From contig CM019716.1 in NCBI GenBank assembly GCA_009760885.1, forward strand, positions 4,097,501 through 4,161,500: DNA of 64,000 bases. The letters run 5' to 3'. Under the pieces are notes generated by a model. The model did not search any database and was not told the DNA's origin. It worked only from the letters and a program-made list of their open reading frames with translations. How positions within the stretch are numbered: position 1 is the stretch's first letter; each line of letters begins with the position of its first letter. This document shows, piece by piece, positions 11,749 to 24,212 of the stretch. Both the position numbers and the translations under genes were made by a program. Source of the stretch: Achatina immaculata. Taxonomy: Eukaryota; Mollusca; Gastropoda; Stylommatophora; Achatinidae.

Positions 11749-12206
11749 CTGGATCAGTGAGAACAGAATGTCAGTTATTTTAAAACTTTATTTTCTTGCT
11801 TTTGTTCCCCATGTTATAGCTCTTCCTGCTTTGCTGTTATACCCAACCTTGATGATGATCGCGGTGTTTACAATGACAGGCATTGTTGACTGCTGACCTA
11901 CATAGTTTTGTTTAGTTTTCAGGAACACACAGTGGCGATGGAATCTCACTGTCATACCAGGCTGAAGTGAGAGACTTCTAGAGAAGCTCCACCACGTGGA
12001 CAATCTGCCTTGTTTGTTGAACTGTAGAAGCATCACACTTCTTGAGAGCACTCTAAAGACGTGAGGCACTGCTGGGTCACTTCTGGTTCTTCAGTTTAAG
12101 ATCGTAGCGAACATTTCATATCCCTGTTTAATCCAGACACACACAAACATACAAAACAACACACACATTCAGACACATATCCACTATAGAATACAAGGCC
12201 AGACTA

Positions 12207-13743
12207 ATGAAACTGATTTTATTATGGCCAAGAAAAAAAATGCTATCCATGAAGCAAAGCATGGAATTCAAATAGGCAACCTTCATCTATGATCTGGCAA
12301 CTTTTCATCGCCACCCCATAAGCAGACGACATACAAGCCGCCATTTTGTTGACCTAGTCAGAGGTGTGCATTGTCACGTAGCCACTATGGAGCAAAAAGC
12401 TAATATTAAATTTTGTTTAAACTCGGAAAAAGTGCCATGAGACAGGTGAATTGATGCGACAAGTTTATGGGGATAATTGTTTATCTCATGCACAGATACT
12501 CAGGTAGTATTCACGATTTAAAAGTGGTATGGAAACGATTAGGCCAAGCAAAGACTGCATTTCAGAGAATTAGAAACATATTAACGAACACATCCTTATC
12601 AAAGAATGTTAGAAAACGAGTCCTAAAATGCTGTATTGAACCTTATATGGAAGTGAATCATGGACAATAGGCAGGACTGCACAAAACTCATTGGAAGCAG
12701 CAGAAATGTGGTTTATTAGAAGAATGTTGTGAATCCCCTGGACAGCAAAAACAACTAATGAAGAATGTATGAGAAGAGCTGGAGAGACAAAAAATCTTGT
12801 CAAAAAGATAAGAGAGAGACAATGTACTTTCATAGGACATGCAATGAGAAGAGGGGGCATAGAAAATATTATAACAACAGGAAAAATAGAAGGAAGAAGA
12901 TCAAGAGAAAGACCAAGAGAAATGATACTGAACAGTCTGGCGGGATGGTGTGAGAGGAGATCACCAACTGAGCTGATGGCCTGCATGAAGGATCATGTAC
13001 TCTGGAGAAGCATAATAGCCAACGCCAGTCGGCACGGCACCTGATGATGATGATGTGGAAACGATTACAAAGGCAACTAGACATGAATGCCCAGTTTATG
13101 TTCGTATTGAGGAACTCATTGCAAAAGTCAGAGTACGGATGCAAGAAGATCGTTGTTTGACTGTGAGGATGATGGCAGCTGAATTTGGTGTTAACGAGAG
13201 ACCAGTCGTAAAATTTTAATGGAAGATTTGGGCAAGAAACTTTTTTTTTTTACATTACTTTGTACCACATGCGTTGTCTGATGACCAAAAGCATCAGCGT
13301 GTTGAGTACGCAAACGACATCATCAAAACGTGTCGCGGAAATAAACATTTCTTACATTTTATTGTTGCAGGGGATGAACATGGATTTTCTGCTATGATCC
13401 CACAACTAAACTCTAAAGCGCTTACTGGACTTGTACAGGAATGTTTGGCCCCAAAACATGTGTGTGTTCTCAACCATCTACCCTATTCTCTAGATGGTTC
13501 TCCCTTCGATTACTTTCTATTCCCAAAATTAAAGTTACCATTGAAAGGACGCTTCTTTGACGATACTGATGACATCCAAAGGGCCGTAACATTGAGTTTA
13601 AGGGCCATACTAACAGAAGAACTGCAGAGGTCGTTCCAGTGTTTGTTAGATTGTGCCACTCGCTGTATCAATGCACAACTGAAATAAAATACAGGCATAT
13701 CTTTAGCTGTTGCTCATTTTATTTTTTATGGAATTAGTCTCAT
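12207..13743 (+). mobile_element. Second mariner relic, interrupted by LINE-T
   Basis: The ends at about 12207 (ATGAAACTGATTTTATTATG) and 13743 are imperfect inverted repeats next to TA. The plus strand holds transposase remnants. There is an N-terminal helix-turn-helix portion (VRMQEDRCLTVRMMAAEFGV at 13129-13188), then YFVPHALSDDQKHQRVEYAN near 13255 and VAGDE near 13365. A C-terminal PFDYFLFPKLK segment within 13274-13687 follows. The second catalytic Asp region is missing between GFSAMIPQLNSKA and NHLPYS, an internal deletion. It lies in intron 1 of gene A, and introns 1 of genes B and C have no mariner here. Confidence 0.75.
12542..13055 (+). mobile_element. LINE-T copy inside the mariner relic
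   Basis: A 5'-truncated LINE bounded by the 12-bp target-site duplication TGGAAACGATTA at 12530-12541 and 13056-13067. Coding remnants include AKTAFQRIRNILTNTSLSKN, RRAGETKNLVKKIRERQ, TFIGHAMRRGGIENIITTGK and WRSIIANASRHGT. It ends in GGCACCTGATGATGATGATG, the (TGA)n tail that defines this family here. The inferred order of events is mariner first, LINE-T second. Confidence 0.9.
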
Positions 13744-13783
13744 TACTTAATTATCGGACCGTTTATCTATAGTCCCCTCCCAA

Positions 13784-13875
13784 CCCCACACGTCTGTCCA
13801 AGCATGTCACATAAACTCTTCAGCTTACCAACCTGACTGTCCAAACATCCTCCACAAACTCTCCAGTATACCCAC
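13784..13875. repeat. Two-copy version of the 40-bp intron-1 minisatellite (gene A)
   Basis: About two diverged 40-bp units (CACACGTCTGTCC..., CAACCTGACTGTCC...) sit directly beside the exon 1 donor. They match the large array of gene B (27668-28087) and the two-copy form of gene C (55075-55167). Confidence 0.65.
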
Positions 13876-14135
13876 CTAAGAGACTGATGTTGATGCCTTC
13901 TCTAAACCCGAGCTTGACAAACACAACGATGTTCACGATGTTTGTCCCGATGCCAGTGAGACTTATGAACCCACAAACAACAACGAATACCCCGACCTGG
14001 TATATTTGTCTGACCTCGTCGCTAACTGGGTCAACATCTGATCAGAAAAGGACACCACATGTGTGGAACTCTCTGTGCTGTCTGTAGCGACCTCAGTGAC
14101 GTCCTGTAAATGTTTGGCGATGCATGGGAGGACAT
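13876..14135 (-). pseudogene. Gene A exon 1 (N-terminus and TM1, frameshifted)
   Basis: The exon runs from an ATG homologous to the starts of genes B and C (14133-14135) to the donor GTGGGTATAC. Against the 271-bp exons of genes B and C it lacks 1 bp near 14098 and 10 bp near 14037, where the others have CAATAGAACCC or CAACAGAACCC. The TM1-coding DNA is preserved but out of frame. Confidence 0.85.
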
Positions 14136-14983
14136 TATACTCTTGTTCATTATACATATCGTTTATTTTCTGTTGTAATCTGGTTATTTTAAAACGGATA
14201 TTCAGTTACATAGCTTTGGTTGAATTCCAGAGTTTACGATAATTTGAAACATTTCAAATACTGTGTTTTAGAAGCCGAAAATACGCGTATATCCCTAATA
14301 AGTTAATTGCAGTGTACTATAGATTTACAGGTTCTACTATTTGCGTCCTGTCATTGTTTTTGTAACCAGTTATCTGCCCCGCTTTCACTACATTTCTTTC
14401 ACTAATTAAATTATGTAATAACTTAAGAGAGCTGGCTCATTGTTTATAATCTAAGGGAAAAGAAGACAATCATGACATATATTTTTGTAATCTCTCATTT
14501 CTTACCATTTATCTCACAATTCTTGTATTTCAGTTTCCTAATTCGACTATGGAACGATTTTGCTCTCATTTCTTTCGATAACATTTGGCAGTCTTTCCAA
14601 TTCATGAACTTATCCACTCCACAGCTATTGGCTAATAATTTCCATTTCCGAAATGACACACGCTTAAAGAATGATTGACTGACATATAATAACAATGTGT
14701 CACGGGATATAGATTTGGATCTGTGCGAGATTTATGGCGAGAACACCAATATTATTGTTCAGTTGTTATGGAAGATTTATTTTCCAGAGGAAATTTTCCA
14801 TGAACTGTACATGTTTAATATGTCAATACATTTCAGTACCAAATCTGAAGTTTATAACGTAAAGTGGCTAACTTCTTGTAGTGACACGTACAAGAAAATT
14901 GACAAAAGTCTGGAGTCAAACAGGTCGTGTCTTTTCCTTTAACTCTTTCACAACGGTATTAATTTCCGTTCTCTACCACAGTA
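14136..14983. other. 5' flank of gene A
   Basis: No gene was recognised. Segments align with 28359-29560 and 57590-58380, for example CCAGTTATCTG near 14368, matching CCGGTTATCTG near 28811. The promoter of gene A would lie here; no TATA box could be assigned reliably. Confidence 0.5.
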
Positions 14984-15387
14984 GAGAGGACATCTATAGC
15001 TCTTCAGAAAGTAAAACAACTAAAGAATCTGTGGAGAGGAACAGACAGAACTACAAAAATAAGATTTTCAAGGGCATGCATTTTTCCCGTCGCAACATAT
15101 GCCTGTGAGACCTGGACACGTAACAAAACAGCTGAGAAACGTAGAAAACTTAAATATTTTGGACACATTAAACGTCATCATAATCTAGAGAAAACCGTCT
15201 TGGAAGGGTATATAATGGGAAAAAGAAAAAGAGGAAGACCAAGGCGAAGATGGCAGCAAGACATCGTTGATGATCTGCAAATGTATGCATCAGCAGCAGA
15301 CCACCTTGCTCACAACCGAGAGGCCTACAGGAGTGCTGTTAGAGAGGCAAAGTTCCACAAGGGACATGCAAATGAATGAATGAATGA
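14984..15387 (+). mobile_element. LINE-S fragment (3' end)
   Basis: Bounded by the target-site duplication ACCACAGTA at 14975-14983 and 15388-15396. The plus strand encodes frame-shifted pieces of a LINE C-terminus: SVERNRQNYKNKIFKGMHFS, KLKYFGHIKRHHNLEKTVL, GKRKRGRPRRRWQQDIVDDL and HLAHNREAYRSAVREAKFHK. The tail is (TGAA)n. Related copies are at 29867-30190 (minus) and 61866-62784 (plus). Confidence 0.85.
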
Positions 15388-16129
15388 ACCACAGTAAATG
15401 TGATGGAAAATTTTAGTAGAAAGAAATTACATGGAAGATAATCTTTAACTTGAGAAACACGGGTCAGGTAAGAAACGTGCTGGTTTATATTTTTAAATAT
15501 TGATGTGAGCATTGATTTGCACTTTTATGTAACATCTATCAGCTCTGCCAGTGTTGTTGTTTTAGAGTGAACAAGTTAAATTTCCTTCTGGTATACGCTT
15601 CCGTCATCTTTCATGTACGCGATTTTGAAATATTTTAACATTAAACATAAGATTTAATAGACAGAAGTTATACTTTAGGAAAAAAACACTAACAAGGTAA
15701 AGTGTTTCACTAGAATATTTTACTTCTAAATTTCCTTCACACGTTTTACAAGTCTGAATGTGTGTATATATTCATACATGTAGTAGTACATTGATTTTTC
15801 AGACTGCTTTCATTGTGATAGTTGTATAAGGTTAGTTCCCTTAGGTGTTTACATAACGAACGTTATTTGGAGACCTCCCCTGACAAGTTTCGAGACGTAA
15901 CAATTCACTGGCTTGTGACTTCTTTTCTCAGAGCACGGAGATTGTCAGAAAGGTTTGGGCCTGATTTGTGGTGCATGGAAGTTGAGAAATTATGTTTGTT
16001 TATCTCTCGACAAGAAAGGAGGTCTTGTCCCTGACTCTCATGTAGAGAACTGTAAGAGAGAAAACCAAGTCTATGGGATTCCTCTTTGTATTTGAGTGCA
16101 AAACCACTGGCCTATGTAATTTTTCTGCA
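15388..16129. other. Unit A upstream spacer
   Basis: Aligns with 30190-31140 of unit B and 58500-58960 of unit C, including the shared motif TTTCGAGACG near 15887 and 30446. No gene was recognised. Confidence 0.5.
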
Positions 16130-17120
16130 GTTTCAATGTTCTGAAGCTTGTCTTATTTTCCTCTTCATCAACCATGGAAATTTCATCATTGTCAGTTTTA
16201 ATGTTCTGAAGCTTATCTTATTGTTCCTCTTCATCAACCATGGAAATTTCATCATTGTCAGTTTTAATGTTCTGAAGCTGATCTTATTGTTCCTCTTCAT
16301 CAACCATCAAGATTTCATCATTGTTAGTTTTAATGTTCTAAAGCTGGTCTAATTGTTCCTCTTCATCACCCATCAAGATTTCATCATTTTTAGTTTTAAT
16401 CTTCTAAAGCTGGTCTAATTGTTCCTCTTCATCAACCATCAAGATTTCATCATTTTTAGTTTTAATGTTCTAAAACTGGTCTTATTGTTCTTCTTCATCA
16501 ACCATCAAGATTTCATCATTGTCAGTTTTAATGTTCTGAAGCTGGTCTTATTGTTCCTCTTCATCGACCATTAAGATTTCATCATTGTCAGTTTTAATGT
16601 TCTGAAGCTTGTCTTATTGTTCCTCTTCATCAACCATTAAGATTTCATCATTGTCAGTTTTAATGTTCTGAAGCTGGTCTTATTGTTCTTCTTCATCAAC
16701 CATTAAGATTTCATCATTGTCAGTTTTAATGTTCTGAAGCTGGTCTTATTGTTCCTCTTCATCAACCATTAAGATTTCATCATTGTCAGTTTTAATGTTC
16801 TGAAGCTGGTCTTATTGTTCCTCTTCATCAACCATTAAGATTTCATCATTGTCAGTTTTAATGTTCTGAAGCTGGTCTTATTGTTCCTCTTCATCAACCA
16901 TTAAGATTTCATCATTGTCAGTTTTAATGTTCTGAAGCTGGTCTTATTGTTCCTCTTCATCAACCATTAAGATTTCATCATTGTTAGTTTTAATGTTCTG
17001 AAGCTGGTCTTATTGTTCCTCTTCATCAACCATCAAGATTTCATCATTGTCAGTTTTAATGTTCTGAAGCTGGTCTTATTGTTCTTCTTCACCAACCATC
17101 AAGATTTCATCATTGTCAGT
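16130..17120. repeat. 66-bp tandem array, about 15 copies
   Basis: The 66-bp unit contains AATGTTCTGAAGCTGGTCTT, ATTGTTCCTCTTCATCAACC and ATTAAGATTTCATCATTGTC. The middle copies (16490-17040) are nearly identical, while copies at both ends carry more changes, as expected of arrays homogenised from the centre. 66 is a multiple of three, so an open frame (16086-16352) crosses the first copies, but the unit soon contains stops. The array is private to unit A. Confidence 0.92.
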
Positions 17121-17650
17121 TGTCTGGAATAAAGTGTTGCTGAACAAGGCATGATGTCTAGCTTTCCTGAATGTCGACTGTGTAGCTCTAGAGTTGATCA
17201 AACAGGGACATTATTTTCGTTGTCATGATGTGACATTGTTGTCTACCTACTGCATACTTCACATTGACGTTTACAGAAAGAGTTACAGAGCTACAGTAAT
17301 GGATATACAAAAATACTCAAGATATCATAATTTTTGCTTTTCATTAATCTCAAAACTTCCAAGAATAAGAAAGATAAGTTCAATGGTTTTCAGAAACAGG
17401 TATCCACGTACTCACTGAGCCAGAAAATCCAGCCAAAGAACTTGTGGGAAAAGCTTTAGAACGCCAGAAATTATTTATAAATTTGGAGAAAGGGCACGTT
17501 TTGTTTATTATGTCACGTGATGTCAATAATTGTATACAATAGCTGACTGGCAACTATTCGGCCAGATAAAATATACGAGGGGATGTATAAACATCAGACA
17601 GACAGACAGACGGCCAGACGGACCGACGGACCGGGACGGACTGGCGGACG
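17121..17650. other. Unit A spacer beside the GATA array
   Basis: The part 17315-17480 aligns with 32825-32975 of unit B (CAGCCAAAGAACTTGTGG against CAGCCAAAGAATTTGTGG). No gene was recognised. Confidence 0.5.
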
Positions 17651-17791
<141 letters not shown>

Positions 17792-19324
17792 TGACCAGCC
17801 AAATAACATTCATGACACACGAACATTTTGACTACTTAAAAGAAATCGCAACTACAATGTTTTCCTTGGATTTGACTTTATATCTAATTCGAACATTTAT
17901 TGTATTTTAAAATTAGAAACTCTGGACAGTGAAACAAAACTAACTGGACGCAGGAAGTTTTTTTAATTAAACAGTTTAAAAACCACATAAACGACTCATG
18001 GTAGGTTAAGTTAGAGAGTAGCGGAGTCCAAGCATAGACTTACAAGTGAGATCAGGATAGGGTGAAGGAATTCAGTTTAGATTTCGTCGTCCAGATGAAG
18101 TTCTTGGTTTGTTAGTCAGAAGACTGATTTTTCTCCCCACAAGATTATATGAAGCATGACCACCTAGGGTATGCTCCAATGAAGCAGATGACATAGAACT
18201 TATAGTACACAGGTTGGGAGAGGGGGGCGCTAACTAAGTACAAAGAGATTTAGTGTTTTAATGTGTTCTCTTAAAGGTGCATTTATTGAGACATCACAAG
18301 AATGTTTCCTCTGAGAGAATTAGATTTAGATTTGATTACATATGTTCTGAGTTATCATTAGGAGTTTTTGATGCATTTGTGAGTTATGGAAACAATTTAT
18401 TTGTAAGTACGTTTATGTGTCATTTGGAAAATCTGTTAGTCAGTATGGACCAGTGATCACCTGCTCAAATTGCTTTCCAGTGACCACGTGCTGAAATTAC
18501 CTTGATCATTGTGAACCTATGATCACTTGCTGGTTTGACCTTGGTTATCGTGAACCAGTGACCACGAATGACCTTGTGTGGAGACTAGTTTTAGAATTTT
18601 GTACTGAAATGATCATCTTCATTGTAAATGTAAGAGAATCTGTTTAAATAACCTTTGTCATTGAGAAACACAGCAAATCTGTTGAAATAACCTATAGCAT
18701 GCTGACAATAGCATATGTGTGAGGCTTCCATGCATTTTCAACGTAGGTCCTGCCTGTAGCATGTTCTTTGTGTTCTGAATTAAACGTACATTTCATGATA
18801 GCAAGAATTATGTTATCCAATACTTATGCCAGGCGTGTATAGGAACATGGGAAGGTTGTTGGTATCTGGTTGCCATTATTACTGTCGACTCACCTGGAAT
18901 GTACAATCGCTATATGTCCCACACTCTTACGTAGAAGAGTTACCAATTTACGTACCGTGCTTCCATCAATATAAGACGCACCTTCCTACAATATAAGACG
19001 CACCTTCCTACAATATAAGACGAACCTTTTCCTCCAGAAAATACACCTCCAAAAGTCACCTTTTGCCCTATACTCTGGTGTTACATTTGGATAGGCCTTG
19101 GGGCAGATGGTACCGATACTAGACTAACATCTAAACACCCTATAATTTAACACACTATTCTCTTGATAACCCCATAATACAACATATATGATTCTGACTA
19201 TTAAATAAGATTAAAAACCAAACTAATATTAAAATAAGAGAAACTGATTCCCAGCAAACACTTCGCTTGATAGCATTAGTTTATATGTTTCCTGGCACTT
19301 AGTGATGGATGCACTGTGCCGGTA
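17792..19324. other. Duplicon sequence shared by all three units, no gene
   Basis: The block 18300-19324 aligns with 33040-33744 and, from about 18970, with 60850-61194. Shared landmarks are TTTGGATAGG, TTTAACACACTA and a row of ATATAAGACGCACCTTCCTA units (three copies at 18969-19030). Repeated GAACCAGTGACCAC phrases at 18430-18570 are diverged short repeats. No coding signal was recognised. Confidence 0.5.
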
Positions 19325-20895
19325 GGTCATACTTCTCCACAGATCTCGGTCCTTGGTAATTTTTATTAGCTCAATTGGTGACTTTTTACTGTGTCAAAGT
19401 GTTAGACTGTCCATGATTTTTCTTCTCTTGGTCTTCCCCTGCATCTTTTCCCATTTATCTTTCCTGTTGTTGGGATGTTAAAAGCCTTTCCCTTATCATT
19501 ATATGCTCAGTTAACGACGACTGTCGTTATCCTACGGATTTGCTTAGATTCCACTCTGTGGTTGCTTTTGTTTGTCATCCTAACTGTCCAGTGTACTCTT
19601 AGCACTTTTCTAAGAAACCACATCTCTTTTTCCTATAGTGATCTTTCCACCTATCTCCTCCTCATTGTCCATGAATCACTTCCACGGAATAGGATAGACT
19701 CGGTGTAACATTTTGTAAATCCAGTAATTCTGTAGTCACTTTTTGTTTTAGACTAATAGTCCTGTATCATCTGCGTATCATAGGTTGTTCTGTGAACAAT
19801 TCGATTTCCTGGTTTAATCTTTGATTTCTATTATAATATTGTGACTGTTGGATGAGAACAAATCTGGTGAGAGGATACAATCCTGCCTAATTTATTGTTT
19901 TAGTGGTTCAGTTTTGCATATCATATTTTCTACACTGGCAGCTAATCTTGATTCCAATACATACTTTTATTTAATTATCGCATCTTTATCGTCACTATTC
20001 ATATCATCTAGCATTTTCATGATTTCACTGCGTTTTACGTTATGAAATATTTTGGTATAGTCAATGACATATACGTTTTTCTGTACTTATAAAGTTCTCT
20101 CTTTGAGAGTTCTTAGTGCAAATATGGCTTTCTGTATTCCTTTTCCTTTTACGAATCCAAATTGCTTTACTCCTATTTACACCATTTTTTTGTGTCAAGT
20201 TCACATAATAATTCTCAATAGTAGTTTTATGATATGGAATGAAAGGCTTCTTGTTCTGAAGACTTCACACTCTTTGATTCCTGACCGTTCTGACAAAGTA
20301 TGAAGGTGAATTCTAATAGTTAATTAGATACATATCCTGTGTTCAACAGTTTTGTTATTATTCTTACAGCAGATTCACCAACGGCTTCTAGTTCTTCTAA
20401 TTTATCGGGTCCTATCTCTTTCACTCTATGTATATGTTTACTGGCGTCTAAGGCTTCTTCTTCCACTAATGCTCATCCACGACAGCTATTTCAATGTGAC
20501 ATTGATTCTAACATTGCTTCACCAAACAGTTCATTATTTTCTCCATATCTCCACAATGTCTTCCTTCCCTATTAACATTTTGCCTTTCATTGACTTCAGA
20601 CAGCCCGTGATGTGTTTTGTTTTTCTCTCTGTAAGTTCATTTTTTTCTTTTGCACATTGTTCTGGAATCGTTATGATCGTGGCTTTCAATTTTCCTGCGC
20701 TACTCTTCTGTATAGACTTGTTACATTTGTTTATATTCACGTCTTTTCTCTTTGTCAGCAGTGTTATCTATATTGCAAGACTGAATTTGTTTTGTTAGCA
20801 GTGGCTTTGACGAGCTTGTGGCTCATAGATGCCTTAGCGGTCCAGACTGTTTATTTGAACACCAGTTAACGTTGCTCACGTAGACCTGCGTGAAT
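19325..20895 (-). mobile_element. LINE-D relic, copy in unit A
   Basis: An old antisense LINE at the same relative position as 33745-35420 (plus 43159-43330) in unit B and 61195-61865 in unit C. Reading the minus strand from the right gives degenerate LINE coding sequence. The left boundary, CCGGTAGGTCATACTTCTCC near 19320, is the reverse complement of a LINE 3' end like that of LINE-T. Long hydrophobic plus-strand frames such as 20352-20798 are antisense artefacts. Presence in all three units shows it was inserted before the duplications. Confidence 0.7.
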
Positions 20896-22290
20896 ATTCT
20901 TTGGTGCTTATGACGGGAGTTTACTGTGGACACCTGAAGGTTTGTGTAGGTCTCTCCGCCAGTCTTTGAATTTTGCCCTACCCACAAACCAGCAGGTGCT
21001 TAGAGGTTTTAAGAGCCTAATAGTCACTTCGTAGAGCTTATGGGATAGGTATCTTTATCTATAGAATTTTAGGTATAGTGATTCCACTCACTATTTCACC
21101 TGATGATTCTCCACACCGTCCCATTTCATCTATCCTTGCTTATTTGGCCACGTCCTGTGTCACAGGTATCTTCCATATCGGGAGGACATTTACCATCCGC
21201 CATCATGATACGTCTGGTTGGATGTGGTCATCTCACCCACCGTTATTTATCTACTGTAATGTTTTGCTCCTCTCTTTCGAGTGATGACAAATCATGCATA
21301 AAATCAAAAACATACGTAAAGTCTGTAACATTACTACATTACCTTGATACTGTAAATACAAGACGGCCATTGTTATTTTGGTGCTCACACTTTACAGGGA
21401 GAAAAATGGACTCACTGTTAATATTACATGCGACGTATTTATGTTCTGAGTGGTTAAAAGTAATGTTAATACACAATTGTTGATGTATTTAACATTCTCA
21501 GATTAAGTATTATGGTGGTTGTTTTTTTTAATATAGCAGTCTTGGTAAATTTGCTATGAACAATAACGAATAATTTTATGCTGAAGCTAAAGCGACAATT
21601 TGTATTAGGAAAAGTTGCGGTAGCTTTAACGTTCACCATGAGACAAGTCAGAGCACCCCCAACCCTGAATTATGACAGGATTAGAACCCCACCAATCTAC
21701 AGTTTTCTTGACCATATCAAGTCTATAGCTGCTACGGTTCGGTAACTGTAACCCTTCATATACCAGTAACAGTGGCATGTTTTGAAAAAAAAATGTAAAG
21801 TACAGAAAGCAACATACTGCAACATAGTCATAACTGATGAAGGACAGGTCAGCAGAGGATATATATACGATTAGCTGCATGTTTTTCTTAAGACGTTTAG
21901 TAGGGAGAAATGCAGTAGTACACAGTCTTGGACCAAAACGATACTGATGAGAGGAATATGACTTTCATGGAAATTGTAGCGTTTTATTTTTATCAGAAAT
22001 ATTGCGTGACAAATTATATACCCATCTTATATGCAAGGGCGTCTTATCTGACAGGAAATAAGGTATACTTTATAGCATGACTGTATCATTCATTTTTAAT
22101 ATAGAACATATGACACTGGGGAAAAACACGGTAGAAGAAGGAAATGAAGAAAAAAACCATCCAGGATTCATGACCAGGTCCATTAACTTAAAGAAAAAAA
22201 CCAGAGTTTACGTATGTAAATGAGCACGTGGTACATACATGTTTGATGGTTAATACTTACCGATCGTGCACAAAATGAAGATACCTATGA
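20896..22290. other. Far end of unit A, shared with unit B
   Basis: Aligns with 43330-44650, with landmarks TATGACGGGAGTTTACTGT near 20909 and 43349 and GTTCACCATGA near 21631. No gene was recognised. Short open frames at 21078-21483 show no family resemblance. Confidence 0.5.
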
Positions 22291-22299
22291 TGATGATAA

Positions 22300-24212
22300 T
22301 ATTTTCTTCATCTCCTTGTTTTCTTATTTTTAGTTTTCTCTATTTCTGCAATTTATAATTACCTTGACAATTCATTACGCATCTTAGTTTAGAACTGTGT
22401 CTGTTTTACTTAAGAATTAATTTGTGGACTCAAAGACTAGAAAACTGAGGGAAAAAAAAGAAATGAAATTAGTTAAGTTTTGGATTAATAATAACAGGTA
22501 AATTGCCACACGGAGACTCTCAGAGAACGAGAAGTCTCCAGAATCGCACAAAGCAATCTGAGTATTAGCGGGAATATTTGTTTTTAAAGCTGTGGACTCT
22601 GCTTTGACACTTTCTGAAGACTTTCAAACATTCTGTGCTGGCACTTCTACATTACGCCTGCTAATATCTCACAAAATTACACCTAGCTCCATTTCATGAT
22701 GGACTTGTGACAGAATGAAACAGACTCAAGTAACGTGGGATGAGATGACGCTGGAACATTAATGCCATGGAAATGAGTTTAAGACTAGCCACGTGATCTA
22801 ACGTGACTCGAGAAGGGACCTTAACTCACAAGTCATCGCTGCATTAGCAAACATAATTTTCTCTACGTTCTGCAGCCGGGCTCAGAGGTTTATGATATTA
22901 CAGAAGAGAAAGCAGTCATTTCAAATGTTGCGAAAGTATTTAAGATAAACAAGAGGAAATATCTTCTAATCTTTAATTCCATCGACAGCTAGTATGTCGA
23001 CTATTTTGAATTTGATGGTTTTTTTTTTAGATTCCAGTGATATGCTAAAATGTGTGGATCATAAAGTTAACAGGCGCAATGACAGTGCCTGCAATGTCTA
23101 TTGAATGAGTGAAATATCGAAGAAGTGACATAACTACCTACTGAAATAGTGACATAACAGGATAGTCTGATATATCTATTTAAAAATATATCAAAGTGAT
23201 AAAAATCAGATAAATAACAGTTAAAAGTAAATACAAACAACATCTTCGACTTTTTTCACACCTTAACCTCTAATGTTAACTTAAACTCAAACCCTAACCT
23301 TGACCACGACCTCTGGTCCTGACCTCAGGTCATTGATGTCATGGTGGCATGCACTTCACTTGCAGTAATCGACCGAATTATGTCTATAATCATTTTCATT
23401 ATGTAGATTAACCCAAAACACGTCACTCCTTCATTGCAACAATTTTTTTTGTCAACTCCATTGAAATTCAAGTCTGATTTTTCCACTTCTTTATTATTTC
23501 ATTCTCTGAATCGAGATTAATTGTTTGGAATAATATGGAACGGTTGTCTTTTCTGTCTGAAGAGTGATAAATATCCCGAGCTGAGATAGAATGTTTATTT
23601 TAAAACGCAAATGTAGAGGGATTCTACACCAAACCAGTAAGAATGTGCAGAATCACATGTATGATTTAAAATGTTTCCTGTTTGTAAAAAAAAAGACAGA
23701 AACAAATACATACGCATACAAGTTTGTCGACTATCACTTTCATTTAAACGTACAAAAATTACTCAAGTTTTTCAGAAACACTTTTATCATGAATCATTCT
23801 TAGAAACAGTGATTAACTGATGCAAAATAAGTTAAATAACAGAAAAAAAGCAGATTTCCATTATAACAAATCTATGTAATATGATTTTATGTTGAATATT
23901 TTGACTTAATATTTAAGTGTGTTGTAAACTGAAAAAAAATTAATGGTTTAAATATTAATGTATTATTTTAAAATGTAGAAATGTGCAACCAAATGTCAAG
24001 TGGACTTTTAAAAGAATATTACTTATTTATATCAATTACTTGTTACCAAATGTAGATATTATTCTTTGTAAAAGATCTTAATAACATTTCTAAAGATCTT
24101 AAACATTCTCAGTCTTTACATAAAAATTATCGTTTTAATTTTACTGGTCCTCATTGTTGCAAGGATAATGGATCAACTTCAAATACACTTGAATATGATG
24201 GATGCAAATGAA
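22300..24212. other. 3' flank of gene B
   Basis: No gene was recognised. This is the cleanest version of the 3' flank and serves as the empty-site reference for the insertions in units A and C. Positions 24110-24212 align with 46147-46220 and with the sequence fused to gene A exon 3. Confidence 0.55.

Larger units (their letters stand above)
9600..14135 (-). pseudogene. Receptor gene A: chemosensory-type GPCR pseudogene
   Basis: Three exons correspond to those of genes B and C: exon 1 at 13876-14135, exon 2 at 11601-11748, exon 3 at 9600-10227. The splice sites are preserved. Exon 1 is 260 bp instead of 271 because of a 1-bp loss near 14098 and a 10-bp loss near 14037. The net change of 11 bp leaves the rest of the protein out of frame. 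An upstream ATG at 14157 restores the frame only between the two lesions. Exon 3 is open, but a deletion of about 137 bp joins TM7 to former 3' flank, so the last 27 residues of gene B's protein become 14 unrelated ones. Intron 1 has been invaded by a mariner and a LINE-T. It may still be transcribed, but no normal receptor can be made. Confidence 0.85.

Noticed and set aside
13963..14157. Upstream ATG at 14157 as a rescue start for gene A
   Set aside because: It restores the frame after the 1-bp loss, but the following 10-bp loss still shifts TM1 out of frame.
16130..17120. Regular 66-bp array as a CRISPR
   Set aside because: The whole unit is conserved with no unique spacers, and the context is eukaryotic. 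It is a minisatellite.
20352..20798. Hydrophobic 148-codon frame as a membrane protein
   Set aside because: It lies antisense to LINE-D; the hydrophobicity comes from T-rich complement of A-rich LINE coding sequence. The same applies to 33765-34343.
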